From NCBI RefSeq assembly GCF_009796845.1, contig NZ_CP047025.1, positions 1,488,001 to 1,552,000 on the forward strand: DNA of 64,000 bases. The letters are read 5' to 3'. Every line of letters starts with the position of its first letter. Positions within the stretch are counted from its first letter, which is position 1. Shown here piece by piece: positions 34,420 to 43,391 of this stretch. A program made the position numbers and the translations under genes. Under the pieces are notes generated by a model. It was not told the DNA's origin. It saw nothing but the letters and a program-made list of their open reading frames with translations, and ran no database searches. Origin of the DNA: Cobetia sp. L2A1 (GTDB lineage: Bacteria > Pseudomonadota > Gammaproteobacteria > Pseudomonadales > Halomonadaceae).

Positions 34420-35493
34420 ATGGCGAGCACTTTTGAAGGTAAGACCCAGGCCTACGCAGTAACGTCAGGTACCTCAGACTTGGCACCGTGGACCTTCGAG
34501 CGTCGCCAGCTGCGCTCAGATGACGTTGCCATCGAGATTCTGTTCTGTGGTGTATGTCACTCGGACTTGCACGTGGCGCGCAACGACTGGGGGTTCTCAC
34601 AATATCCACTCGTGCCGGGTCATGAGATCGTCGGCCGCGTTACCGCTATCGGCAACCAGGTCAGCCAATACAAGATCGGTGATATGGTCGGTGTGGGCTG
34701 CATGGTCGACTCTTGCCGAGAGTGCAACGCTTGCAATGAAGGGTTGGAGCAATACTGCCGCGAAGGCATGACCATGACCTATGCCAGCCCGGACCGCCAT
34801 GACGGTAGCCTTACCCAAGGAGGCTATTCTGACAAGATCGTGACCAGCGAACGCTTCGTTGTTTCCATCCCTGATGCACTGGATCCTGCTGAGGCCGCGC
34901 CACTGCTGTGTGCCGGTGTCACCACCTATTCGCCGCTGCGTCACTATGGCGTCAAGCCAGGTGATAAGGTCGGTATCATTGGCATGGGCGGCCTGGGCCA
35001 TATGGGCATCAAGTTTGCCAAGTCCATGGGTTGTGAGGTCACGCTCTTTACTCGCAGTGAGGCCAAGGTGGTTGAAGCGCGTGAGAATGGTGTCGATCAC
35101 GTGATCGTCTCAAGCGACGATGAGCAGATGACGGCTGCCACAGAAACTTTCGATTTCCTGCTTGATACTGTGCCGGTACCGCATGATCTCAACCCATACC
35201 TGAATACGCTCAAGTATGATGGCACACACATCCTGGTCGGCCTGATTCAGGAAGTGGACCCGGCACTTCAAGGCGGCAACCTGGTCATGAAGCGCCGCGT
35301 GCTGGCAGGCTCGCTGATTGGCGGCATGGCTGAAACGCAGGAAGTCCTCGACTATTGTGCAGAGCATGGCATCGGCTGCGATATTGAAATGATCGATATC
35401 CAGAATATCAACGATGCGTGGGAGCGCATGCAGCAGGGCAAGGTGAAATATCGCTTTGTGATTGACATGCAGAGTCTTAAAAACGCCCCATGA
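34420..35493 (+). CDS. Zinc-dependent NAD(P) alcohol dehydrogenase (YahK/CAD type)
   Basis: A 357-residue medium-chain dehydrogenase. The catalytic zinc site is CGVCHSDLH with PGHEIVG; the structural zinc cysteines are CRECNACNEGLEQYC; the nucleotide loop is GIIGMGGLGHMGIKFAK. This pattern is that of the cinnamyl-alcohol dehydrogenase/YahK group, which reduces many aldehydes with NADPH. AAGGAG lies 9 bases before the ATG. A MerR gene is divergent from it, a layout also known for aldehyde/electrophile-sensing MerR-adh pairs. Confidence 0.92.
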   Translation: MASTFEGKTQAYAVTSGTSDLAPWTFERRQLRSDDVAIEILFCGVCHSDLHVARNDWGFSQYPLVPGHEIVGRVTAIGNQVSQYKIGDMVGVGCMVDSCRECNACNEGLEQYCREGMTMTYASPDRHDGSLTQGGYSDKIVTSERFVVSIPDALDPAEAAPLLCAGVTTYSPLRHYGVKPGDKVGIIGMGGLGHMGIKFAKSMGCEVTLFTRSEAKVVEARENGVDHVIVSSDDEQMTAATETFDFLLDTVPVPHDLNPYLNTLKYDGTHILVGLIQEVDPALQGGNLVMKRRVLAGSLIGGMAETQEVLDYCAEHGIGCDIEMIDIQNINDAWERMQQGKVKYRFVIDMQSLKNAP

Positions 35494-35499
35494 CGCGTC

Positions 35500-35525
35500 G
35501 CGTGGCTGCTTTGATGCAGCCACGC
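35500..35525 (+). terminator. Hairpin after the alcohol dehydrogenase gene
   Basis: GCGTGGCTGC (35500-35509) pairs perfectly with GCAGCCACGC (35516-35525) around a 6-base loop, 7 bases past the stop. No U-run follows. Confidence 0.5.
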
Positions 35526-35640
35526 AGTGAATGATAAAGCCCTCGCCGATGACGTATTGGTGGGGGTTTTGACGTAAGATATGTCACAAAATTGCTACAG
35601 GATGATTCCCGATGTGCTGTAAAACGCGTATAAAAGCGCG

Positions 35641-36507
35641 ATGAAAACGCCAAAGAGAATCCAGCCGCTCATAGATGACGGTCTGGTCGATGAAGTGCTC
35701 CGCCCCTTAATGAGTGGTAAGGAAGCCTCGGTATACGTGGTGCGCTGCGGGAATGAGATCCGTTGCGCCAAGGTCTACAAGGACGCCGCTCAGCGCAGCT
35801 TCAAACAAGCTGTGCTTTACCAGGAAGGCCGCAAGGTGCGAAATAGTCGTCGCCAGCGTGCCATGGAGAAGGGTTCAGGCTTCGGTCGTAATCAACAGGA
35901 GGCTGCTTGGCAAAATGCCGAGGTAGACGCCTTGTATCGTCTCGCTGCTGCTGGCGTACGTGTGCCGGAGCCCTTCGGGTGCTTCGATGGCGTATTGCTG
36001 ATGGAGTTGGTGACCGACGATGAAGGAAACGTGGCACCGCGTCTCAATGATGTGTCGATGTCAGCCGAGCAGGCGCTCGAAGACCATGCGGTGATGATGC
36101 AGTACATCGTGCGTATGCTGCATGCTGGTCTTGTGCATGGCGATCTGTCGGAATTCAATGTGCTGGTTGATGATTACGGTCCGGTGATCATCGATCTACC
36201 ACAGGCTGTGGATGCGGCGGCCAACAATAATGCCAAGGGCATGTTGGCTCGTGATGTTGCCAATATCACCGCTTATTACGCGATGTTCGCGCCAGAACTG
36301 GCAGACACTCGTTACGCGGATGAGATCTGGGCGCTGTTCGAGGCTGGCGACATGGATCCTGATGCTGAGCTGACCGGGCTATTCGAAGACGACCCCGAAG
36401 CCCCTGATGTGGATGCACTGCTGGAAAACATCATGGCCGCGATGGAAGAGGAGCAGGAACGCAAGGCGCGCCAGAAGAGTGCCGAGGAAGGCGATGAAGA
36501 GGACTGA
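35641..36507 (+). CDS. RIO1-like protein kinase
   Basis: A 288-residue atypical serine kinase of the bacterial RIO1 group (PA4780-like). The ATP loop is SGKEASVYVVRCGNEIRCAK with the catalytic lysine in CAKVYKD; the catalytic loop is HGDLSEFNVL and the metal Asp is in VIIDLPQAVD. The last 40 residues are strongly acidic (PDVDALLENIMAAMEEE... EEGDEED). Substrates in bacteria are not established. The Shine-Dalgarno sequence is weak. A strong hairpin lies downstream. Confidence 0.9.
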   Translation: MKTPKRIQPLIDDGLVDEVLRPLMSGKEASVYVVRCGNEIRCAKVYKDAAQRSFKQAVLYQEGRKVRNSRRQRAMEKGSGFGRNQQEAAWQNAEVDALYRLAAAGVRVPEPFGCFDGVLLMELVTDDEGNVAPRLNDVSMSAEQALEDHAVMMQYIVRMLHAGLVHGDLSEFNVLVDDYGPVIIDLPQAVDAAANNNAKGMLARDVANITAYYAMFAPELADTRYADEIWALFEAGDMDPDAELTGLFEDDPEAPDVDALLENIMAAMEEEQERKARQKSAEEGDEED

Positions 36508-36579
36508 GCTTCCTCAGATGCCGCTTTGCGTGCTCTACCAGTTTTAGCTCTAGCGCTCAGAGGAAAAAGAGACTGCGCT

Positions 36580-36630
36580 CCACACACGACAACGCCGCTC
36601 CGGGCTCCGGGGCGGCGTTGTCGTGTGTGG
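36580..36630. terminator. Bidirectional hairpin after the RIO kinase gene
   Basis: A perfect 19-bp stem: 36580-36598 (CCACACACGACAACGCCGC) pairs with 36612-36630. The loop can pair further through CCGG. It separates two convergent genes and is followed by CAAAATGG on one side and a TCTCTTTTTCC stretch on the other. Confidence 0.75.
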
Positions 36631-36644
36631 CAAAATGGAAGTTG

Positions 36645-37205
36645 TTACACCGGATCGACCGCGTGTTGCTCTGTTTCCGGATCATGGCGGCGGTGACGTA
36701 GCTCGATACCCTTGAGTAGATTACGCAAGATCTGATCCTTGCACTCACGGTAGTGACGATGATCCGACTTGCGGAAGAAAGCCGACAGCTCTGACTTGGT
36801 GATCATTTCGAAGCCTGCCAGTGCCAGCAAATCAAGCATGTCGTCATCCTTCAGCTCAAAGGCAATCTTGAGCTTGCGCATGATCATGTTGTTGTCTGTG
36901 CGTTTTTCCGGTGCTGGCTGTGGGCCTTCACGCTTGCCACGGCGCACATTGATCAGGCCATTGAGGAAGCGGGCCAGATCCTGGTCCTTGATGCGCTGCT
37001 GAGCTTCGTCGCCGTCGCGCTTGAGCCAATCGCTGACTTCGGCGCGAGTGACTTCATGATCCGCCGCTGCAAAGGTGGTGATCATGTCGGTGTCGGAAAG
37101 ATTCAGCGCGTAGCGCAGGCGACGGATGATGTCGTTATTGGTCACGGGCGTAGGTCCGGTCTTGAAGGAGTCTTTAAGGAAGCGATGCACGTGTCCTGGC
37201 GACAT
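36645..37205 (-). CDS. YehS-like DUF1456 protein
   Basis: A 186-residue protein with two tandem DUF1456 repeats, each about 65 residues: VTNNDIIRRLRYALNLSDTDMITTF (about 22) and NNMIMRKLKIAFELKDDDMLDLL (about 105), linked by a basic segment. Function is unknown; YehS of E. coli has the same layout with 156 residues. The start at 37205 has AAGGCG upstream and gives a 20-residue lead before the first repeat. The frame is open 27 codons further, but that would overlap the YiiX-like gene. Confidence 0.85.
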   Translation of the reverse strand: MSPGHVHRFLKDSFKTGPTPVTNNDIIRRLRYALNLSDTDMITTFAAADHEVTRAEVSDWLKRDGDEAQQRIKDQDLARFLNGLINVRRGKREGPQPAPEKRTDNNMIMRKLKIAFELKDDDMLDLLALAGFEMITKSELSAFFRKSDHRHYRECKDQILRNLLKGIELRHRRHDPETEQHAVDPV

Positions 37206-37264
37206 GAGCACGCCTTGATAAAGCGTGGACGGCCAGAGAGACGAATGGCGCGCAGCATACCAGA

Positions 37265-38098
37265 TCAAGGTGGGGTTTCGCTCCACTGCAGTCGATGTGG
37301 GTCAAACCCAGCACTCAGAGTCGGTTTGATGATGTCAAAGTAAGGAGAGATATCGAAATCACGCGGTACAAACAGGCTGTGATGTCGAATGTGCAGCAGC
37401 TCTTGATAGCAGTGCAGGCAGTCAGGATCCTTCGAGGGTAATGACTCGATGTCGGGAAGAATCGGATAGCTCACCGAATGGAAGGCTTGAGCAATCAGCG
37501 ATGAGCAGATTGCCCGCGTGGGGTCGCCACTGCCGAGCGCCAGCATCCTGCGGCGATAGCGGTTGGGGACTGGGGGCATGCGGATCAGATAGCGCGCCAG
37601 ATCCACAATATTGCGCAGGTCATACTGGTGGCCAAGACGCGCTTCGGCATGCGCTACCAGCGCATCGACCTCATCATCGGTGAGGCCGACGGGGCGACAG
37701 ATGCGAGTATGTTGATGCCAGTAGAGATTGAGAGGTACACGACGGACTCCCGCGGTGACATCCGCCTCCAGCAGACACTCACCAATGGTAGGCTTGCCAG
37801 CGTCATCAATGGGCGTGCGCGTACACAGTGCAGCATGTGACCAGGTCGATTGCGTCAGATACTTGATGGCCGTGCTGATGCGCGAAGATCCCTCTACCAG
37901 CAGCACATCGCCGCGTCGCAGTGTGGCAGCCAGCCTTTCTGGCGACGACGTGGAAGGGCGCAAGCGTTGGTGGTCAGGGCGCGTCAAATGCCGCGCCAGA
38001 TGTTCACCCGCCTTGCTGACCACCCGATCGAGTCCGCGCATCCGGTATCCCCTCGCTAGCCTCCTTGAGCCAATCTCCTTGAGCCAATGATAGGCCAA
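37265..38098 (-). CDS. YiiX-like permuted papain-fold hydrolase
   Basis: A 277-residue protein of the YiiX/YebB (DUF830, permuted NlpC/P60-like) group. The family's catalytic His lies in the first half, LVEGSSRISTAIKYLTQSTWSHAAL near 75-95, and the Cys in the second, AICSSLIAQAFHSVSYP near 200. Such enzymes act on amide or thioester bonds of lipids or peptides; the substrate is unknown. It lacks a signal peptide but has a basic N-terminus. It lies just upstream of yehS on the same strand. Confidence 0.83.
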   Translation of the reverse strand: MAYHWLKEIGSRRLARGYRMRGLDRVVSKAGEHLARHLTRPDHQRLRPSTSSPERLAATLRRGDVLLVEGSSRISTAIKYLTQSTWSHAALCTRTPIDDAGKPTIGECLLEADVTAGVRRVPLNLYWHQHTRICRPVGLTDDEVDALVAHAEARLGHQYDLRNIVDLARYLIRMPPVPNRYRRRMLALGSGDPTRAICSSLIAQAFHSVSYPILPDIESLPSKDPDCLHCYQELLHIRHHSLFVPRDFDISPYFDIIKPTLSAGFDPHRLQWSETPP

Positions 38099-38119
38099 AC
38101 CTCGAGGTGTGAGGCGGTA

Positions 38120-39226
38120 TCAGCGTCCCGGTGTCGGCACGTCATGATGACTGACGTCTTCGCTGCGAGCGGTTTCCGTCGCTTCCTCGTGATCATCGGC
38201 ATCGGCCTTGGGCGCGAAGGTGGTATCACTGGTGTCCTGGGCCGGAGTCAGTGCCAGCTCGGTCAGCAGTGGGAAGTGATCCGAGCCGAACGCTTCCATG
38301 CGAGCGACACGCACGACACTGAAATGACGGCTATGGAACAGGTGGTCCAGCGGCCAGCGCAGCAATGGCAGACTGGCATGGAAGGTGTTGAACATGCCAC
38401 GTCCCACGCGTGGATCCAGCAATCCCGACAACTTGCGGAACAGCCGTGTCGTGCGCGACCAGGCGACATCGTTCAGGTCGCCGGTGACGATGACCGGCTG
38501 ATGGCTGTCGGCTACGCTCCTGGCCACGATGACCAACTCCGCGTCGCGTTCCGAGGACTCCTCGTTCTCGGTCGGGCTGGGCGGTGCAGGGTGCAGGAAA
38601 TGCACGCGCACCCGATCACCGCTTTTCAGCTCAAGCTGAGCATGCATGGAGGGCACATCTTCCTCGACCAGGTAGTCGATGCTGGCATCGTGAAGAGGAA
38701 GACGCGAATAGACATGCATGCCGTAGAGATTGTCTAGCGGGCACTTGAGCGTGTAGCAATATCCCTCGTCTGGCCCGTCACCTTCCAGCACGTCGAGTCG
38801 CTGCTGCCACCAGGCGTCAGATTCCAGTGTCACCACGACGTCGGGCTGTTCGCGTTTGACGATGGCCAGCAGCTTGTCGCTCTCATGGTTGGTGGTCAGC
38901 ACGTTGGCCGTCAGCAATCTGACATGTCGCTGAGGATCACTGTGAGCAGCCACTTCGGATTCATGCGGGAACAGGCGGGTGTAGGGCACGATCCAGTGTG
39001 CCTGATAGACAAGCCCTGCGAGCGCCACGAGCGCCAGCGGTATGCGCAGACTCCAGGCGATGTCGCCGACGCAGAGATCGGCAAGCAGCAGTGTGGCCCA
39101 CAGCACGGCGAGTTGCAGGCGTGGAAAATCCATGACCCGGATGGACCAGTGGCGCAGACGCGTGAGAGGCAGCAGGGTGAACAGCGTCATCAATAGCGTC
39201 AGTACGCCAAGCAGGCTGAGGGTCAT
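38120..39226 (-). CDS. Membrane-anchored endonuclease/exonuclease/phosphatase-family protein
   Basis: A 368-residue protein. Residues 1-90 hold about three membrane segments (LLGVLTLLMTLFTLLPL, AVLWATLLLADLCVG, IPLALVALAGLVYQAHWIV). The rest is an EEP domain: RLLTANVLTTN near 105, VTLESDAWW, VIVTGDLNDVAWS and GSDHFPLLTELAL at the end of the fold, with the usual Asn, Glu, Asp and His residues. The catalytic domain probably faces the periplasm. It may cleave a phosphodiester of nucleotide or lipid type. Start 39226 has CGGAG seven bases before it. Confidence 0.85.
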   Translation of the reverse strand: MTLSLLGVLTLLMTLFTLLPLTRLRHWSIRVMDFPRLQLAVLWATLLLADLCVGDIAWSLRIPLALVALAGLVYQAHWIVPYTRLFPHESEVAAHSDPQRHVRLLTANVLTTNHESDKLLAIVKREQPDVVVTLESDAWWQQRLDVLEGDGPDEGYCYTLKCPLDNLYGMHVYSRLPLHDASIDYLVEEDVPSMHAQLELKSGDRVRVHFLHPAPPSPTENEESSERDAELVIVARSVADSHQPVIVTGDLNDVAWSRTTRLFRKLSGLLDPRVGRGMFNTFHASLPLLRWPLDHLFHSRHFSVVRVARMEAFGSDHFPLLTELALTPAQDTSDTTFAPKADADDHEEATETARSEDVSHHDVPTPGR

Positions 39227-39352
39227 GTGAACTCCGGTCAGGTGATGGCACGAGAATTCAGTGCACGGGGGATATGTAGTGGTGACGAGACGACGAACAA
39301 TCAACTCATGGAGCGACTTCCCAGCTGAACTTCAGCGTTCCATTCCTGGTCA

Positions 39353-39377
39353 TGCCCTCGGTTTGCATCAGAGGGCA
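39353..39377 (-). terminator. Hairpin downstream of the EamA gene
   Basis: TGCCCTC (39353-39359) pairs with GAGGGCA (39371-39377) five bases after the EamA stop. Short, without a U-run. Confidence 0.4.
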
Positions 39378-39381
39378 AGCC

Positions 39382-40311
39382 TCAGGTGACTTCCTGGCGC
39401 TGGCGCCACAAGCGTGCAATCCACTGCCAGCGATTGATCAGCAAGGCCATGAAGATCAGGCCGCAGCCAGCCATCTGGATCAGTGTCATGCGCTCCCCAA
39501 ACCATGCGGCTGACATCAGTGCTGCCCAGACGGCTTCCAGCATCAGAATGACTGAGGCATGGCTGGGAGTTGTCATGCCCTGGGCATAGATCTGCAGGAA
39601 GAAGCGCAGTGTGCTGGCAAGCAAGGTGCTGGCCAGGAACCAACCAAGAATGTCCATGCTGATGCCCGCGGGCCATGTTTCGGTCGCGACGGAGAGGATC
39701 AGACAGGTAACGCCGGTCATCATCAACTGCAGTGCTGTCAGCGGTAGGGCGGGGATATTGCGCACGAGGCGCGAGTTGAAATTGAAGACCAGTGCGAACA
39801 GACACGCGGCCCCGAAGATCAACCATTGCGCCGGTTCGATATGGAAGCCGTCAGTGATTCCGGGTTGGCCCATGCCCAGCAAGCCAAAGCCGACCAGTGC
39901 CGTCGGTAGTGCCAGCCAGGTGCTGCGAGGAGGGCGGTCCTTGAAGAGCAGGCGCGCCAGCACCGGCACCATCAGAATTCCGAAACTGTTGATGAAGGCG
40001 ATGACGCCCAGTTGATTGGAGAGCGCGACGCCCAACGACCAGCATGCCATGGCGCCTCCGAACAGGATGCCTACGCCACCGGCCCTCAATTTGCGGGAAG
40101 TGGAGAGCTGACGCAGGGAGCGGGCATCGAAGATCGCCAGTATCATCCCGGCCAGCAGAAAGCGGCTGCCGATAAACAGCAGGGGCGGCATGCCAGCCAT
40201 GGCTTCCTTGGAGAAGATCCATCCTGCTGCGGCAACGATGGTGACCAGCAACAGGAGCAGGTCCGCCTTCAATGGCGGGCGGGTGGATATCGGCTTGGGG
40301 GCGAGACTCAT
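39382..40311 (-). CDS. EamA-family (DMT) inner-membrane transporter
   Basis: A 309-residue protein with ten hydrophobic segments in two EamA halves; FSKEAMAGMPPLLFIGSRFLLAG starts the first and LPLTALQLMMTGVTCL the second, and it ends in FGERMTLIQMAGCGLIFMALLI. DMT proteins of this type export amino acids or metabolites; no substrate can be given. It stands alone between convergent and divergent neighbours. Confidence 0.88.
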   Translation of the reverse strand: MSLAPKPISTRPPLKADLLLLLVTIVAAAGWIFSKEAMAGMPPLLFIGSRFLLAGMILAIFDARSLRQLSTSRKLRAGGVGILFGGAMACWSLGVALSNQLGVIAFINSFGILMVPVLARLLFKDRPPRSTWLALPTALVGFGLLGMGQPGITDGFHIEPAQWLIFGAACLFALVFNFNSRLVRNIPALPLTALQLMMTGVTCLILSVATETWPAGISMDILGWFLASTLLASTLRFFLQIYAQGMTTPSHASVILMLEAVWAALMSAAWFGERMTLIQMAGCGLIFMALLINRWQWIARLWRQRQEVT

Positions 40312-40418
40312 GTGAACGCTCTGACTCCTTTATGCGTTATTTCTGAAGTTATCCTTATCCTACCAAGGCGTCGTGAGCGTTGCTGACCTTTATCTGTCGA
40401 CAGGTCTTCACTCATCGC

Positions 40419-40449
40419 TTGCAGCTACAGTGGCTGTAGGTATTAGGAT
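40419..40449 (+). promoter_or_regulatory. MerR-type promoter/operator for the CDF exporter gene
   Basis: TTGCAG (40419-40424) and TAGGAT (40444-40449) are 19 bases apart, the long spacing that marks MerR-activated promoters. The spacer holds the dyad CTACAG-TGG-CTGTAG (40425-40439), which resembles CadR/PbrR sites. A MerR protein should twist this promoter into activity when metal binds. Inferred from spacing and dyad. Confidence 0.6.
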
Positions 40450-40503
40450 CTGTGCAAAGACATGGGCGCCGTCCCTGGAATAACACTGATCATTGGAGAT
40501 CGC

Positions 40504-41550
40504 ATGCGTCATGCATTTCACGCGTTGTTTTCATCCTCTTCGTCTCATGAAGCAGGTGCCGATCATGCGGCTGATGATAGCCATTCGCATGGTCATGCAC
40601 ATGGCCACGACCATTCGCATGACCAAGGACACGACCACGACCATTCGCACGGCCACGGTCACGATCATGCGCCGACCGTGACGGCCGATAGTGAGAAGCG
40701 CGTCAAGTTTGCCATGTATCTGACGGGCGGTTTCATGCTGGCGGAAGTGGTCGGAGGGTTGATTGCGGGCTCACTGGCTTTGCTGGCAGATGCTGGCCAC
40801 ATGCTGAGCGATACCGTGTCACTGGCGCTAGCGTTGGGCGCATTTCGTCTGGGCCATCGAGCAGCAACACGTAAACTGACGTTTGGGTATGCGCGCTTTC
40901 AAGTATTGGCCGCCTTCGTGAATGGTCTCACGTTGATTGTGATTGCGGTGGCGATTCTCATTGCAGCGATCAAGCGTCTCTGGCTGCCGTCTGACGTGCT
41001 TGCGGGTCCCATGTTGGCGATTGCTGTGTTAGGGCTTGTCGTCAATATCGTCGCCTTTTGGGTATTGCATAAGGGAGATCAGGAAAATCTCAACCTGCGC
41101 GGCGCCCTGTTGCATGTGATGGGCGATTTGCTGGGATCTGTTGCTGCCATTGCGGCGTCGATCATCATCATGACGACTGGCTGGAATGAGGCTGACCCTC
41201 TGCTGTCGTTACTGGCCGCTGTACTTATTCTGCGCGGTGCCTGGGTACTGGTGAAGCGTTCGGGCCACACCCTGCTGGAGGGTACGCCGGAGCATCTTGA
41301 TCACGCCGATATCGATGCCGGACTTTTGGCGCTCGAAGGTGTTGAGAGTGTGCATGACCTCCACCTGTGGGAGTTGACGCCACAGTCACCGGTCGCCAGC
41401 TTGCATGTTGTCGTGGCGACGGGTGCCGTGGCGACGGAGGTTCAACAGCGCGTACAGACTTATCTACGCGATGAGCACAAGATCTCGCATGCTACTGTGC
41501 AGCTAGAGGGTGAGGCGTGCGAGCAAGGGTGTGTGACACCGCAGCACTAA
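40504..41550 (+). CDS. CDF-family Zn/Cd/Co exporter (CzcD/ZitB-like)
   Basis: A 348-residue cation diffusion facilitator with six membrane segments. The N-terminal 60 residues are a His/Asp-rich metal-binding strip made of repeated HGH/HDH units. TM2 has the metal site LLADAGHMLSD (HxxxD) and TM5 has LLHVMGDLLGSVAA (H/D...D). A cytoplasmic C-terminal domain follows (about 265-340), ending in Cys-rich GEACEQGC. Start 40504 has GGAG 8 bases upstream. It probably exports zinc, cadmium or cobalt in exchange for protons, under the MerR-type promoter just upstream. No merR gene adjoins it; candidates are at 33629 and 62166. Confidence 0.92.
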   Translation: MRHAFHALFSSSSSHEAGADHAADDSHSHGHAHGHDHSHDQGHDHDHSHGHGHDHAPTVTADSEKRVKFAMYLTGGFMLAEVVGGLIAGSLALLADAGHMLSDTVSLALALGAFRLGHRAATRKLTFGYARFQVLAAFVNGLTLIVIAVAILIAAIKRLWLPSDVLAGPMLAIAVLGLVVNIVAFWVLHKGDQENLNLRGALLHVMGDLLGSVAAIAASIIIMTTGWNEADPLLSLLAAVLILRGAWVLVKRSGHTLLEGTPEHLDHADIDAGLLALEGVESVHDLHLWELTPQSPVASLHVVVATGAVATEVQQRVQTYLRDEHKISHATVQLEGEACEQGCVTPQH

Positions 41551-41607
41551 TCTATACCTCTCGTTCAGCTGTTGGCCTGTATGTCAGCCGGCAATTCGGC
41601 TTGTCAT

Positions 41608-41641
41608 AAAAAATGCCCCGCTATATAGCGGGGCATTTTAT
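41608..41641. terminator. Bidirectional terminator between the CDF and aldehyde dehydrogenase genes
   Basis: 41610-41639 is one perfect palindrome, AAAATGCCCCGCTAT and its complement, giving a stem of 13 or more bp with A/T runs on both sides. It serves two convergent genes. Confidence 0.92.
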
Positions 41642-41703
41642 TGTGGGTAACGACTCGCGAGTCGTTACCGCAGGACTTTCTCACGCACTATTTCTCAAGT
41701 GTC

Positions 41704-43086
41704 TTAGTGCTTGGCGACATAGACGGTGCGGATATTCATGAAGGCACCGAAGCCATATTCGCTCTGCTCACGACCATAGCCGCTCCCTTTGACACCACCA
41801 AAGGGTAGCTGGGCGAAGGGTGTCGTCGGGCGATTGACGAAGCTCATGCCCGCTTCGAGATGGCGAGCGACGCGCTCACCGCGCTCGAGATCCTTTGATA
41901 CCACTGTGCTGCCGAGGCCATAAGGGCAGTCGTTCGCCAGCTGGATGGCATGGTCTTCATTCTCGGCAATCACAACAGACGCCACCGGGCCGAATAGCTC
42001 TTCATTGAAGGCTGGGTTGCCCTGCGTGACGTTGCTGAGCACCGTCGGCGGATACCAGGCACCGGCGCGGTCAGGAATTTCACCACCGCATTCGAGCTTG
42101 GCACCGGCCTTGATGGCGCGCTGGACTTGATCGTGTAGATCATCGCGTAGGTCTTTGCGCGACATCGGGCCGATATCGATACCTTCGACCAGCGGGTCGT
42201 CCATGCGCATCTGCTTCACTTTCTCGATCAGGCGCGCTGTGAAGTCCTTCGCCAGTGATTTATCGACGATCAGGCGCTTGGAAGCCGCGCAGCTCTGACC
42301 GGTATTATCAAAGCGACCAGCAATGGCGAGATCGACGGCCCGCTCGATATCAGCGTCATCCAGCACGATCAGGGGGTCTATCCCGCCGAGCTCCAGCACA
42401 CTCGGCTTGAGCGCTGCGCCAGCCTGCTGGGCAACCTTACGACCGGCTTCTTCGCTTCCCGTCAATGTCACACCGCAGACAATCGGGTCATTGATGATGC
42501 TTTCCACCATCTCAGCACCGATGGGTAGCCAAGTGAACACACCTTCCTCGAAGCCTGCCTTATGGAAGAGCTGAGTGATAAGTTCGGCGCAGCCAGGCAC
42601 ATTGGAAGCGTGCTTGAGCAGGCAGACATTACCACCCGCCAGGTTGGGCGCTGCAAAGCGGACGACCTGGTATAGCGGATAGTTCCAAGGCATCACGCCC
42701 AGGACTGCACCCATCGGATCCTTGACGATCATGGCGCTTTCGGCACCCTCGACATCACGGGGCTCCGGGTCCATCAGTTCGTCCAGATTATCGGCGTAAA
42801 AACGGGTGATGCTGGAAGAAATCTGGGTTTCGCTGAGACCCTGTTGATAGGGCTTGCCCATTTCACGGGCGATCAGGGTAGCCATCTCCTCCTTGTGCTC
42901 ATCGATGAGATCAGCAAGCACATTCAGTCGACGGGCACGCTCTTCTAGCGGTAGTTGGCTGTAAGCTGGGTAAGACTCGCGGGTCTGGTCTAGCTTGCGG
43001 GCCAGCTCATCCTTGCTCAGCGTGGCATATTCATTGAGAACATTGTCATTGGCTGGATTTGTTGCGGTCAGTGTCTTGTTGCTCAT
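41704..43086 (-). CDS. NAD(P)-dependent succinate-semialdehyde dehydrogenase (Sad/GabD type)
   Basis: A 460-residue aldehyde dehydrogenase. The catalytic Cys is in FDNTGQSCAASKRLIVD, the general base Glu in VLELGGIDPLIV, and the NAD loop is VTLTGSEEAGR. Length and text (MGKPYQQGLSETQI, FVNRPTTPFAQLPFGGVKGSGYGRE) fit the short succinate-semialdehyde dehydrogenase YneI/Sad group, which feeds GABA carbon into the citric acid cycle. Start 43086 has GGGAGG six bases upstream; an open frame 25 codons longer is not needed. No GABA transaminase gene is in the window. Confidence 0.9.
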   Translation of the reverse strand: MSNKTLTATNPANDNVLNEYATLSKDELARKLDQTRESYPAYSQLPLEERARRLNVLADLIDEHKEEMATLIAREMGKPYQQGLSETQISSSITRFYADNLDELMDPEPRDVEGAESAMIVKDPMGAVLGVMPWNYPLYQVVRFAAPNLAGGNVCLLKHASNVPGCAELITQLFHKAGFEEGVFTWLPIGAEMVESIINDPIVCGVTLTGSEEAGRKVAQQAGAALKPSVLELGGIDPLIVLDDADIERAVDLAIAGRFDNTGQSCAASKRLIVDKSLAKDFTARLIEKVKQMRMDDPLVEGIDIGPMSRKDLRDDLHDQVQRAIKAGAKLECGGEIPDRAGAWYPPTVLSNVTQGNPAFNEELFGPVASVVIAENEDHAIQLANDCPYGLGSTVVSKDLERGERVARHLEAGMSFVNRPTTPFAQLPFGGVKGSGYGREQSEYGFGAFMNIRTVYVAKH

Positions 43087-43391
43087 CTTGCCTCCCGTGA
43101 GGGTTGCCATGTCAGCATGAGATCGCCGGTGTTGGCACGATCCGTTGTGTTCCCCTAACACTTGCGGTGCGATGAGCGGTCTTCAAGGGGCGCTATCGAA
43201 TTGATTGCGTCATCTCAGTGTTGCCGCAAAAACGCAGTTATCGCTCTTGAAAAGTCACTGTGTAGCAAGGAGAAGCGAGGAGCCTGCTCCAACTGGCTTG
43301 GCATGCGACAATACTGTCTTTTGGGCAGCAATGAACTCGAGGCAGGCCTCACGTTCAGAGTCAGCAAGATTCGCAAGGAGAGGAATAAAGC
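43087..43391. other. Divergent intergenic region
   Basis: About 305 bases between the aldehyde dehydrogenase gene and the phosphatase gene. No operator or RNA was recognised; AAGGAGAGG near 43377 is the ribosome site of the phosphatase gene. Confidence 0.5.

Noticed and set aside
38087..38737. A 216-codon open frame on the + strand
   Set aside because: Antisense to the EEP-domain gene, whose motifs are intact.
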